A stretch of 64,000 nucleotides of DNA. Source: Alitta virens. Taxonomy: Eukaryota > Annelida > Polychaeta > Phyllodocida > Nereididae. Below are positions 10,555 to 21,870 of this stretch, in pieces (position 1 is the first letter of the stretch; every line of letters begins with the position of its first letter). The notes beneath the pieces are model-generated. The model ran no database searches. It was given only the letters and a program-made list of their open reading frames with translations, and had not been told where the DNA came from. The stretch is from contig OW028573.1 of assembly GCA_932294295.1 (NCBI GenBank), forward strand, positions 68,549,829-68,613,828, given 5' to 3'. Both the position numbers and the translations under genes were made by a program.

Positions 10555-13500
10555 GTGAGTATTGCGTTCATTAAAAATGAATGTTTCACTTATATATGTA
10601 TGGACCATAACGTGTGCACAACACTTGAAAAAAATTTGATAAACTGCATATATTGACAATACAAGGTCAATTGTTTAATTTTGCTTAGCTTTCGACAATT
10701 TTTCCCCACTTGTGACAAATGGGTGCAGTCCAACATTAGCACATATAGCAATAGCTGTCAGCTCAGTTTGGCGTTTGCAAAATTCACAAGTGATAAGTAG
10801 AACATGAAATTTTCAGGATAATGGATGTCCGAAGTAGGTTAGATGCATGTGTATTGTCAACGATGTCATACATATTATAATTTTTTTTTTTATTATTCAT
10901 GGTCGTACCATTTATGACCACTTTGATGGACTTTTACATGCTAAATAAACCAGTATCTTTTCGCCTTGCGGTCCTGCGTAATATTGACTTTTTTTGGCAG
11001 AGATCAAAATCGAAAATCGATTCCATGATTGCTGCGCTTACACTCGATGTACACTATACCTCTATTTATCCAAGACTATACACATAAATTAGGTCTGGCA
11101 TAAATGGGAGAATGGAGTCGTGTGTACTTAGGGGATTAAAATGGAGCAAAACGGAAAAAACTAGCAGCTTTCTTAATGGAAAGAGACTGATCTTAGCCCT
11201 CCAAGAGACAACCGTGAAAGGAAGAACAGTTACTATGTACCCTGAATTCATAACAACTAGGGTTTTTATTTTAAGATTAATGGCCCTGACTGCAGATGTC
11301 ATTGACTTGAATTCGTGTCCTAGATTTAACAGGCTATCCGGACTACAGATTTGCTCCTATACTAACAGATACAGTTAGGATAGGCTCTTTGCAAAGTTGG
11401 GGTTTTCATCATATGCCCTTATACAGTCGCGGTTTATGCAAGATTATACTCTGGGTTTTGTTGTTTACACCTAGGTCGGCTAGGATTTAATTTACTTTTG
11501 GAATTAGATCCTTGTTGAGCAAAATTAAATTCGGACACTGCACCTGAGTTGCTTTACCAGTATGCAAATCGTTGAAGTTTAATTTGATGTCAGGTCTGCA
11601 GGCAACATTGGCTTCTGCTCTCAAAGGACATTAAAATTGCATTCGCCATATTGAAGTGGATCATATAATATGATCAAAGGTGACATTTGAAACTGTAAAA
11701 GTTACGATTGTCTCTGCAAATGTAGAAAATGTCATGTGGTATAAAACAAAATGCCCGCTACATATTTTAAGTCTTGTTATGCTGTTTCATTATCTTCCGT
11801 CTGGTCTATACTTTTTAATCTGACCCTTTATGTCACCCTCGCACACCGAGGATGCTTTATGTCCAAAGGAAGGAAATCACATCAGGCGCAGGAAATTAAA
11901 AGCCAGATAGAATAACACCTTTTGTTTTACGTGCAAATAATCAACGTTAATTTTAAATCACCCAGTAACCATATTACCTTTGAATCCTTTAGCGACCGGA
12001 GTGGCAATTAGGTTATGTACTCCGTCCTGTAAGGGAGAAAACGGATCTCCTTGAGGAAAACCTTTTCAGGCGGCTGACCAGCTAAGTAGGTTAGGGTGAA
12101 AATGTTTGGTTTCCCACGAGCCAAACCAGGGACTAAGTGAAAGTTTCCATTCCTCATTCTCGCTGTGTTTCCTCCTTTTTCACGTTAAGCGACCTGAATG
12201 ACCAGAGGGTTAATTATTAGCTTGGTCAACCCCTGCAGCGTCTAGTAGCCAAGTCACACTTTTCACAAAGGTTTTTTTCATTGATTTTGGGCTATTTTGG
12301 GATTTTGATTACGAATCTGATGGGGCGCAGTCGGTACCTTTTATCATTTTGAGATATGGCCGCCAATTAAGGTTTTCTAAATATATTTAGAGTGTATTTC
12401 CCATATATTTACAGATAAAAGGTCACTTTAGATGTTTTCGGGGTCAAGGAATTCATTGATACTGATATTTAACCCAAAAGAGTAACTGATTTAAAGATAT
12501 CTGTTAAATTAATGTGTGATGCAAGAAGCTGGATGAATGAGTCCCCATGTATGCTATACTACATATACATATACATTGCGTGCATCTTCACCTGATTTCT
12601 TCCTTCAAGTGTTTACAAGATGATCTTTGTCATCAAGAACTGCCATGCCTGACTGTGAAAGACTAAAACGCAGGTCTATAACAGCGCCCATTGGTTTCAA
12701 TGCAGCAGCCAACAATGTGGTTATTTAAACACGCCTAGCCTGATGTTTATATCATCAGTCATCGATTGTCACCGTTTTTGGGACTTTTAGGTCATGGTTA
12801 CAAACTGTACACTTTCAAACGTCTTGCTCACCCCTACCTCTTTTATGGTTACGATATCTTGCAGACCCGCGGAGTTGTGGCGTGAAGTAGGAAGGTCTTC
12901 GGAAGAGACAACCCTACCGTCTAGCATTGCCTACTTTCTATCCACTTTATTTATTAGTATAATGTTTTATCGTCAATTTATAAAAGTAACAGCACTGACA
13001 GTATGGATAAAATACATCATTATATGTCTTTTTTTCTTTGATAACAAAAACAACAAAGGAAACGATTGACGTTACAGTTTAGTGTTATAATTAGCCGGCG
13101 ATTTCAATCATTTAACTATACTACATGGCCAATTTTGCCGTGCGTTTTCGAAAACGCATATTTTTTACCTCATTATAATTACCTAAAAAGCATGCGTTTT
13201 TCATGCGTTTATCCTTCTCATGGAAAACGCATGTGACACATAAAAAGACACTCAGACAACATATTGCTCGATCAGTTTTGGACATATCAATCTATAGATA
13301 CAACTCTTTATGTGTCAGTTCGTTGAGACGATGGGAATCGTCATCATCTGTGTGATCTTGCATATCGAAGTCAGCCCCGAAGACAGCTCCAGTTTGATAA
13401 ACAATTTCACGCTGAAAACCTGAGTGCCAAGTCAAGTGGCTAACTCTTTGGCCATTTTTACCGACTCTTTAGACTTAGGCTACTATTCAGACATTGTGAC

Positions 13501-14155
13501 TGCGTCCAGATTGACTGGCCTTATGATTGATATGTTATTCAGCTTTATCTGAAATTTTAGTCAGCCTCAGTATCAATGGTATCATTTAATCATTAGTAAT
13601 GATAACGTGTCATAAACATGTCATGTCTCGACAGAGAAAGTAGGGGTCAGTCATTCTAGACACCTTCAAATATTTATAGATCTTAGTAGAAGTGATATTA
13701 TAGTGCCTACGTAAAAAGTGTTAACACTGGCAGAGTGAAATTGTTTTAGTCTTCAAAGTGCCTCTGCCACGTTGTATTGTTTGTAGATTTAAGTATAAAA
13801 CAGAGTAATCAACATTTTAGGATAATCTCTCTGTTGGTCGACACTCTTTGCTCATTGAGCAAATTCAATAGCATTTGGACAGTTGTTTTACTGTACAAAC
13901 AAAACAAAGCAATGATCTACGTCACATTTAAGGACTTCGCAGAGGTTGTTTTCAGTCTTGCCCAACTCCCTTTGTCACCACTAATGTGCTTTTAGCACAA
14001 GAACCTACAATTTCAATAAGACAATCGTATGATGAAGGAGTAAAACTGCCAACAGATATGTATATGAACATTTACAAAACGTAGAAATAGAGTGGATACG
14101 ATCCACGGATTGGCACGAGACAGTAACCTAAACAGTATGATACATCCTAATTTAA
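10555..14155. other. GPCR intron 1, proximal part
   Basis: Intronic AT-rich DNA. A small palindromic cluster around GCGTTTTCGAAAACGC (13142-13225) is the only structure I noted. No exon with splice sites was recognised. Confidence 0.55.
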
Positions 14156-14165
14156 CCACGTAGTA

Positions 14166-14329
14166 ACTGGGGTGGGGGCCTAGCTAAGTGGTAGTGAGCT
14201 AGGCTTCCAACCACCTGGTCCAGGGTTCGATTCCCGGTTGAGCCTAAGTTGGATGGCTGTTTCATCCATCATCTCATTGCCATGGTCCCTGCCTGTCCTT
14301 GGACGTAAAGCCCTAACTCACCACCACCA
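14166..14329 (+). mobile_element. tRNA-derived SINE, copy 1
   Basis: The tRNA-like head contains an A box (TAGCTAAGTGG) and a B box (GGGTTCGATTCCCGG), as in RNA polymerase III promoters. A body shared with copy 2 follows (GGCTGTTTCATCCATCATCT), and then a CCA-repeat tail. A 10-bp target duplication CCACGTAGTA flanks it (14156-14165 and 14330-14339), which supports retrotransposition. It is not a functional tRNA, because the acceptor stem and anticodon arm do not fold properly. Confidence 0.8.
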
Positions 14330-14614
14330 CCACGTAGTATCTTGATTAGACATCTCTGTAAAACATCTGTCATTTAGCACAGTATGGCAAAGGTGTTTAT
14401 TTCCCAATGTCTAGTAGTCACGTCTCTCTGAGGTAGTTTTGGCTCTGAGCAAAAATGGCCCATAGCATGGAATGAGAACATCACTCTAGTTATCAATGCC
14501 TGGCGTCAGTGTTTTGACACATCTGAGAGGCTTTGGTACCTAAAAAGTCTGATAGGGCATGGTTATGTCCCTCATAATGCAATAAAACGAGTTTACCTCT
14601 ACCTCTATTGAAAA

Positions 14615-14804
14615 AAGAGTGGGGCCTAGCTCAGTGGTAGTGAGCTGGGTTTCCAACCACTGGGTTCCGGGTTCGATTCCTGGTCAAGCCTAAGTTGATG
14701 GCTGTTTCATCCATCATCTCATTGCCATGATCCATGCCTGTCCTCTATTAGCTCAACAGGTGCAGAAATGCAGGATGTAAAGCCCTAATCAAACCCACCC
14801 ACCC
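14615..14804 (+). mobile_element. tRNA-derived SINE, copy 2
   Basis: Same family as the copy at 14166. The A box TAGCTCAGTGG and B box GGGTTCGATTCC are perfect, followed by the shared CATCCATCATCTCATTGCCATG body and a 25-bp longer middle. The tail is an ACCC repeat, not CCA. A 10-bp duplication CTATTGAAAA/CTATGGAAAA (14605-14614 and 14805-14814) flanks it with one mismatch. Confidence 0.8.
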
Positions 14805-15330
14805 CTATGGAAAATGTACTCTCAGGAGGTTACTCTCCAAAAATGCAGACCACACCTAATATAGATTAACCTTACTCCATATATGAGTCCCTACAGAGGG
14901 TATATATTACTCTTAATATAAAGGTAGAACTATATACTCCTTTGTTGGAGCTTGGAGAAACTAGGCTAATTTCCCCAAGGTTGTTTTGACCTACAACAAC
15001 ATGGTAGTGTAAGTGACACCCTCGCACACTGGGAACGAGGATGTGCAAGTGAATGCCATAACTGAATGGGCAATTCCCTTATAATTAGAGGCATCTACAG
15101 CGTGGGCATTGACGAATTGGCAAAAATGACAAGATTGTCAAAAGCACATGCTCCATGCAATGATATCGCCAATAGCTGTACAAGCAATACATGTACTAAG
15201 TCACGCTGTAACATGCCCTGTTGACAGTCACACAGATGTTGTCTAAGTCATAATATACACATTGTACTTACAAGAAAAAAGGGGGGGGGGGGGGGCTACA
15301 GACGGAGAGAGATCCTAATTATTTATTGTT

Positions 15331-15476
15331 CATATTATAACCACTGTATGTATACATACTGAGCATTGTCAAGTAATCTTTATGTTATTTACATTAACGG
15401 CTTCATATTATAACCACTGTATGTATACATACTGAGCATTGTCAAGTAATCTTTATGTTATTTACATTAACGGCTT
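15331..15476. repeat. perfect 73-bp tandem duplication
   Basis: 15331-15403 and 15404-15476 are identical as read (beginning CATATTATAACCACTGTATG and ending ACATTAACGGCTT). The lack of divergence implies a very recent event or an assembly artefact. A 16-G run lies just upstream (about 15281-15296). Confidence 0.9.
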
Positions 15477-18400
15477 CTTGAACTCTGAGTCTCCTGTAAT
15501 TGCAAGGAATATTTTCTTATAAACAGCTAATGGCTACTACTGCATCTGAGATTACACTCACTAATTACACATAGTGGCGCAGTAGAGATTACACTGAAAG
15601 TGTCGATGGAACACTTATTAGAATTTTTGGATTGCCTTCAGGCAATACGTTTTGTTTGATTAGGCATGCTGGAATAGGTCCGGGCAGCCATTTTGAAATG
15701 AGGAACTGTGGGTAAATTCAGGATAAAAACGATGCTGCTGTTTGAAATTTAATTGAAGTAATATACCTAATTTTCTTTGCGAGTCAGCTTAACCACACCC
15801 TAAGCGATGACCACGCCACCAGCAGCGGGAAAGCGCTGGATCCGAGGATCAAACGTTTTCCCGTCGCTCAGATAGTGATCAAGACTGACGCCTGAATTGC
15901 TCAGAATTAAATGTTAGCAAAATTAGACGATTACAAAAATGACAGAAGAGCAGGGTGGGTGCTATTGCTACATTTGGTTTTTTTTTTAATTAACTTGCTG
16001 TTGGACATTTTTCTGCTATTTTCTGCTGATTCGCTAAATTATATTTCTAATTGTGCACCTGCTGTTTGCTACATTCATGTAGTAGTACTATCATTCCCAC
16101 TGCTTTCATTTACCAGAGCAATCCTCCCCTTTAGGGGAATTACTTGTTTTCTTTTTTCCTTTATGCGTGACACTGATTTAAATAATACCATGGAGTCTAC
16201 TCTTTTCTCCATGATAAAACTGACTAGCAGTCTTACTATGATATAAACAATAAAACACATCATGGAAATCGCTCTGACAATGAAGAAATGCTGTCTAAGA
16301 TAGTCATGGGCGAACTGAACGTTTTTTTTTTTTTATAAGTATATATATATATAAAAGATCGGGATGACAATTATAACACTGAGACCCACTTTTACAACAA
16401 ATTCAGAACAGTTTGTGGACACATACATAAATGTTACCGAGAAGTTGAGGTCACAAAAGAACTATATGTCCAATATACATAATTGTGCAGAACACATATC
16501 AAAAACACGAACTTCAGTGGTCTGATAATCACATGTAAGTCATGTTCAAAACACTTTTTTCAGACATATAAATCAATTTTATTTACAGCGTAGTGAGTGC
16601 ACTAGGTGCATTGTCAATATGCAAGTTTCATTCACGTAGGCACATTTATGTGGATATTTACAATATATGAAAAATAATCGAATGAAAATGGGATCTGTTT
16701 ATGGCAACACTTTAGCACATTTCAAAGGATGACCTGAACTTAAACCAGGTCATGAACCAACGACAAAGCAACTGCAATGAATATGAGCATCAAGGACAAT
16801 TTCCATAAATTCGGTGTCATTAGAGGCAATAAAAGAACAAGAATAAACATGAAGACGTCACTCCTGGCAGCATTTTCCATTAGGCTGATCCCAGTGCGGG
16901 CAGATGGATTGCAGTGTGTAAACGTGTTGGATTAATGCGCTCAAAGAGCTCACCTACTCCTGAAGGTGTGATGCTGCAGCAGCAGTTTCGTGACTGCCTC
17001 GTGTATGAGCCTATTGTCCTAGTTACATCAACCTTGTTTACACCACTGGTTTTGATATCTCACACTGGGAGTGTTTTGGAAGATAGCAGGCCAAGTGGTC
17101 ACATAAATTGCTGACGATTAGCCGACCAATTTGCAATTATTTCTCTTTTGCAATTTGACCTGACCCACCCTTGCATGTGCATGTAATTCACTCATTGTGC
17201 AAACAATCAGTGTGATTAAATATGACCCACAAGCATATGTGATCATGATCTGTTATTTGTGATGCTCTTACTCAAAGACACCATTTTGTCTGGTCATTCC
17301 AGTCACGTATCTGATGTGCACAGAGTATCTACCCTGGCCCATCCGTCGGATGTAGTCTGACCACTCTGCTGCATGGACCGACCCAACACTTCCAGCACAG
17401 CAACATGCAGATGCTTGGCGTTACCATGGCAAGCACACTCTGTTGGTCTGATCATTGAGTCGCTGGTGACTCCATGGTCTGATTGATACTCAACCAAGAA
17501 CCCGTTATTGCAAGTCCTCTATTATCTTCATGTCTGCTAATCACTGCTTATCTTCCGCATTATAGTAATCCATCAATCACTTGAATTTCAAAGTGATTCC
17601 ATTTGTGAAACTAAATTTTTCAATGAGCATTACCTCCCAATAACACATTAAAATTCCTAAATTGGTGCTTTTTGGTAAATTAAGTAAAATTAATAGGTTT
17701 GGGGGGGGGGGGTATCATTTAAACTCCTCGTTTCTATGCGATATATTGTTACTATCGTTACTATTGTCCACATGCTGTCAAACCATTTAGTAAAGAGGAG
17801 AGTGAATGCCGAACACTGCGTCTCACTATTGTCTGCACAATATATCGGAAGGGAGCATGTGTGGACTGAGACAGACGCTCTTATCAGTCTTCCCAGACAC
17901 ATTCTGCCAAACCTCGTGGTGCAGAACTTATGGAAACAGGAATTGGGAACACAAAGCCTGTCAGGAAATGCATAAGGATAGAAAAAAGAGGGTCCAACTT
18001 ATTGCTCTGGCAAATCTGGCGATTGCGGTGATTTTTTCTCATAGTGGATAATGACAACGTGACTACCTCGCCGCCTCTACCTCCGCAGTATTAATTGCTT
18101 TCGTTCGTGGGTCCCATCTATGCCCCAAATGACAGGGTGGCCATGTTGCCTGTTTGGTCTCCATTTACCGTCCCTTAGGGACTAGGGTCCAAACCCATAT
18201 AGTCTCCATATAGTCTCTATTGGCAATGTCCTGCCTTGCAGAGTATCATTAACCATGCAGGGATGAAGATGGCCATGTCTTTGCATCACACTAGATAAGA
18301 CCATCAGTCTCGTTTGTATTTATAGCATATACTGGTTGCAGTCTAATATACAATGATCATTCCTTTTTCGTTTGCTCTTGACTCTCCTTCTTTGACCTTA

Positions 18401-21003
18401 TTCTCCTAATAAGAGTTGCCCAACAGCTTTCTGATACATGATAACAGTAGCAGACACCAGGCGAGATCCGTTGCTGCCTTCGGCCAAGTCGACCATGTGC
18501 ATGGTGTGGGGCGCTAAGCTTCCGCGCCGACTGTGGAGTGAAGCTTGAGTAGTGTTGAAATGGCAAAGCATCACTCTGAAGACATTGCATGGCTCATGTT
18601 TCTTATGTTAGTGCTCCCAGCTATTTGGCCTACAGGTCAGTCAGCCACTGTCTGTTTGCTATAAATACACCCAAGTTGACCTGCTGAGCTTGAAGCAATA
18701 ACACAGCATGCAATGATGTAACAATACTAGCCTGATCAGAATGTTTAGCAAGTCAAATTGGCACGATTCTAGCTATTTTGTCCATGCATCAGCAACGATT
18801 AGAGATTTAGTTACACTCATTTGTCAAAACTGTAAAACACAGTGTTACATTGCTGCTGTTCAGGAGCTTTGCGTGAAGCAATATCGAGAGCCTGTGGATG
18901 GTGAAGTGACACAATGGATTCTGGGGACTGGGGAGATTGGCATTTTATTCCATCTCTTATGCTTGGCTGGCTTTTGCTACGGGGGTTCTTGTAATTGGGT
19001 GGATCCAGCAAGACTATCACAGTATCATCTATCACAAACTGTCACAGTAGCTTTATGCACGAAAAAAATCATGTAAAGTGACTATTCTCCCCTTTAGAGG
19101 ACAATTATCAGTTACCTGTGACAGAGCGCACTTTCTTAATAGCAGTGCAATTGTGAACACATGTATCCAAATTTCCATAAAGACATTATGCTTATACGAA
19201 TTTGAGCTACATCTCAAGATTAGGTACCTGTAATTATCTCTAACATATTCTGGATTTATTTATGCTTGAAATCTGAAACCGGCTATTTTGTTGGAAATTA
19301 GGCTGGCAATATTCGTTTTATTCGATTTGGCAATTTCAGTGAAATTATCTTTTTGCTTTCATTTGTCATTGTTGAATCCTATGAGGAATGCAATCTATAT
19401 TTACTCTTTAACATCCTGCTTCTCCTCCATATCTCCCCAGGGTTGCTCAGATTGCGGAAGACAAATTACACCAGAAGTAGGATATTTTGTGCCTTCATCG
19501 TCCATTCATCCCAGGGGAATCTTGCTGCATTGAAATCGATACGACAAAATTTAGTTCCCAATCTCGTTCGACAATGAGATTACCTCAATGTGGATGTCCT
19601 GGTCATTCTGTCAGACACGGTGTGGTGGAGAGTGATGCGCCTTACTCCTTAGTGAGGCCGATGTCAATAAACTGTGTGGGAGATAGCCAAAGCAATAGAA
19701 AGAGAACCGGTCTTCTGATTTTTGTGTCAGGTTGCAAATGACTTCATTGGGCAGCTGATGGAAATACTCTTTTGCCCAACACTGCCTGATAAACAAATGA
19801 TAAGCAGCTGTATCTACAAGCCAATGGCACAAAAGGAAACCTCTTGCGGCTGCTGAAACCTGTGCACAAGGCTGGCTGCACATTTCCAGCCACCAGACTT
19901 CTTCTTCTCTTTCTTCATCTTCTTCTTCTTCTTCAATTGTGCCATGCTCTTCAAGGGCTTCCACATATGTCTGCAATTCTTGTTCTGTCTATTTCACTTC
20001 TGGGTAGTTATTCTGATAGCCATTTGCTGAGGTTAGATATAGAGGTTTTTCTGTCTCTATCTGCCTCTGCTCCTCTTTCCTTCTACCGTCAAAGCATTTC
20101 TCCTCTTCCTTTCTTCTGGTGACACGCCATAGGAAGTTAAGCCACCTGTTCCTCATGGTCTTCCTTTTCAGTTTCCTTTCAGCTCGTGCTCCTCTTAGGG
20201 CTTCTTCATTTGGCACAAGATCCCTCCATATCAGTTTTTAAAAGTTTTACAACAATTATTAAACATTTACAGCAGGAATGGTTCCAAAGTAGTGAATACG
20301 CTGGAAATCTCATTTCAAATGGCAGTCCAATAATGGACTCTAATATCCACTTTTATTTACACATACTAGATATTAAATGACAATAAGATAACAGGCACAA
20401 ACAGTGTCTACTCAACTTTAAGTTGACCCAGACTCCACTTGCTTCACTTTGGCAAGGATTTCAGTAATTTAGGCATCAACCATTAATCGTGATCCAGCAA
20501 GGCTGGCCGAGGTCTCCCCAACTTAAGTGCAGTGTCCTCAGAAGCAGATGCTACCAGGGCTTTACAACCTAGCCTCTAACTTATAGCACTTCCTGCCTAC
20601 TCTATTTTGGATTGCAATTGCTCGTCAAACTTTCATAGAGTATCCGTGCCCATCAATCCACTTATAGAGGTTACACATTTATTCCGTAAAATACATATTT
20701 AAATGGAAATATAGAAATATAGAATGTTGTGATGCTGTGTTTGTTAGTTGAGGTGATTTATGGCAAAGGAGGGTACTTTGCAGCTCATCCTTAAATTTCA
20801 CCTGGTTTGATGCATGTGCATGGAAAGATTTGTTTATATTTCACTCACAAAATAGTAAAGTGCGTACTTGTAATATAATAGTTAATAGTTATACTCCACC
20901 AATATATTTTCCTATTATTTTTAGTGGGATATAACCAACGAAAATGTTAGTAAACTCGCTCCTGAGTGCAAACTGTACTTTACTGCATAATGTACCAACA
21001 GCG
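15477..21003. other. GPCR intron 1, middle part
   Basis: Mostly unremarkable intronic DNA. A short AT dinucleotide run lies near 16340 and a poly-G run near 17701-17712. A CTT/TTC-rich microsatellite at about 19905-19940 on the plus strand makes a glutamate-rich open frame on the minus strand. Charged minus-strand frames at 19611-19976 and 19989-20216 (glutamate-rich, then arginine/lysine-rich) could be remnants of one decayed coding element. I could not assign a family and do not call them a gene. Confidence 0.45.
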
Positions 21004-21046
21004 GCAGATATAGAAACGACGCTGGCCGGATTTTGAAAGCTATCTG
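21004..21046. mobile_element. fragment of the CCCAGATAG MITE family
   Basis: GATATAGAAACGACGCTGGC...GCTATCTGGGA matches the right half of the 92-bp MITE in the GPCR 3'UTR (GATGTAGAAACCATGCTGGC...TCTATCTGGGT). Confidence 0.55.
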
Positions 21047-21360
21047 GGATCTACTGTAATTTTTACGGTATCAGTAAATACTACAGTATCATGGTGTAGA
21101 GTAGTTTTACGGTATAGTCCTGTAAAATATGCGGTGACATGGTGGATTTGGTGGATTTCACAGCAATTTACTGGATAAATTACAGTAGAATGCCATTTTC
21201 TTTGCCTTAGCTGTAAATTTTATAGTATTATGTCGTAGGATGATAAATTCACAGCATCTTGTCGTGAACGTTTTACGGTAGGAGGCTGCATACCAAGTTA
21301 ACAGTATTTTACCGAAAAACTACAGTTAAGTTGCAAGACACTACGGAAACTCGTTACAGT
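21047..21360. repeat. degenerate repeats of TTTTACGGTA / TACAGTA
   Basis: ACGGTA, TACAGTA, TTTACTG and similar words recur on both strands through this 300 bp. It looks like a decayed palindromic or satellite repeat. Unit structure is not resolvable by eye. Confidence 0.4.
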
Positions 21361-21709
21361 GCAACAAATAGTGCTGCATTTACTTCTATCTTTGAGTAGC
21401 CAGCTATAGCCAGAGAGTTCCGTTTAGTGGAAGGTAGCATTGTATAGCAGAAGTTATCAAGCTTTGTCTAGGTTCAATTTGACAGGTCGTTTTTAATGAA
21501 ACTAACTGTATATCTCTCATAGTCGGGAATTAACTAAAATGTCTCTTGGTTATATCCCTCTCTAAGTAAAATTGAAAACAAATATCATGGTGGAGTTTAT
21601 TGAAAGGGTATCCGTCTGTTGATTTCAGAAGGACTTTCGGATATTATTGTGACTGATAGTTTGAAATTGACAACCTTGGCCTTAAATGGATTATATTTTT
21701 TATTTTTAG

Positions 21710-21870
21710 GAAACCTGTTGGTCATCCTGGTCATTCTGGTGCATGAGAAGATGCGCACTATCACCAACTTTTTCTTGGCCAACTTGGCAGTGGCAGATTT
21801 TTTCGTTGGAGTATTTTGTGTCCTTCCAACTATGGATTACATGAATAATCCTTTGTGGAGATTAGGAAGA
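21710..21870 (+). CDS. class A neuropeptide GPCR, exon 2 (TM1 end, ICL1, TM2, ECL1)
   Basis: This 161-nt exon lies between TATTTTTAG (21709) and GTGAGT (21871). It enters in phase 1, leaves in phase 0, and encodes residues 75-128. It supplies the TM1 signature asparagine (G-N at 75-76), ICL1 (HEKMRTITN), TM2 with the hallmark LAVAD (residues 100-104 region) and the ECL1 tryptophan in NPLWRLG. An intron splitting the TM1 glycine codon next to the conserved asparagine, and a second intron just before the TM3 cysteine, are positions seen in some peptide-receptor families. Confidence 0.9.

Noticed and set aside
14175..14245. Possible functional tRNA gene
   Set aside because: A and B boxes are present, but acceptor stem and anticodon arm do not pair; the body, tail and target duplication show a SINE.
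19611..20216. Minus-strand charged open frames
   Set aside because: The glutamate-rich part is the translation of a CTT microsatellite. The neighbouring basic frame has no recognisable family and no splice logic.
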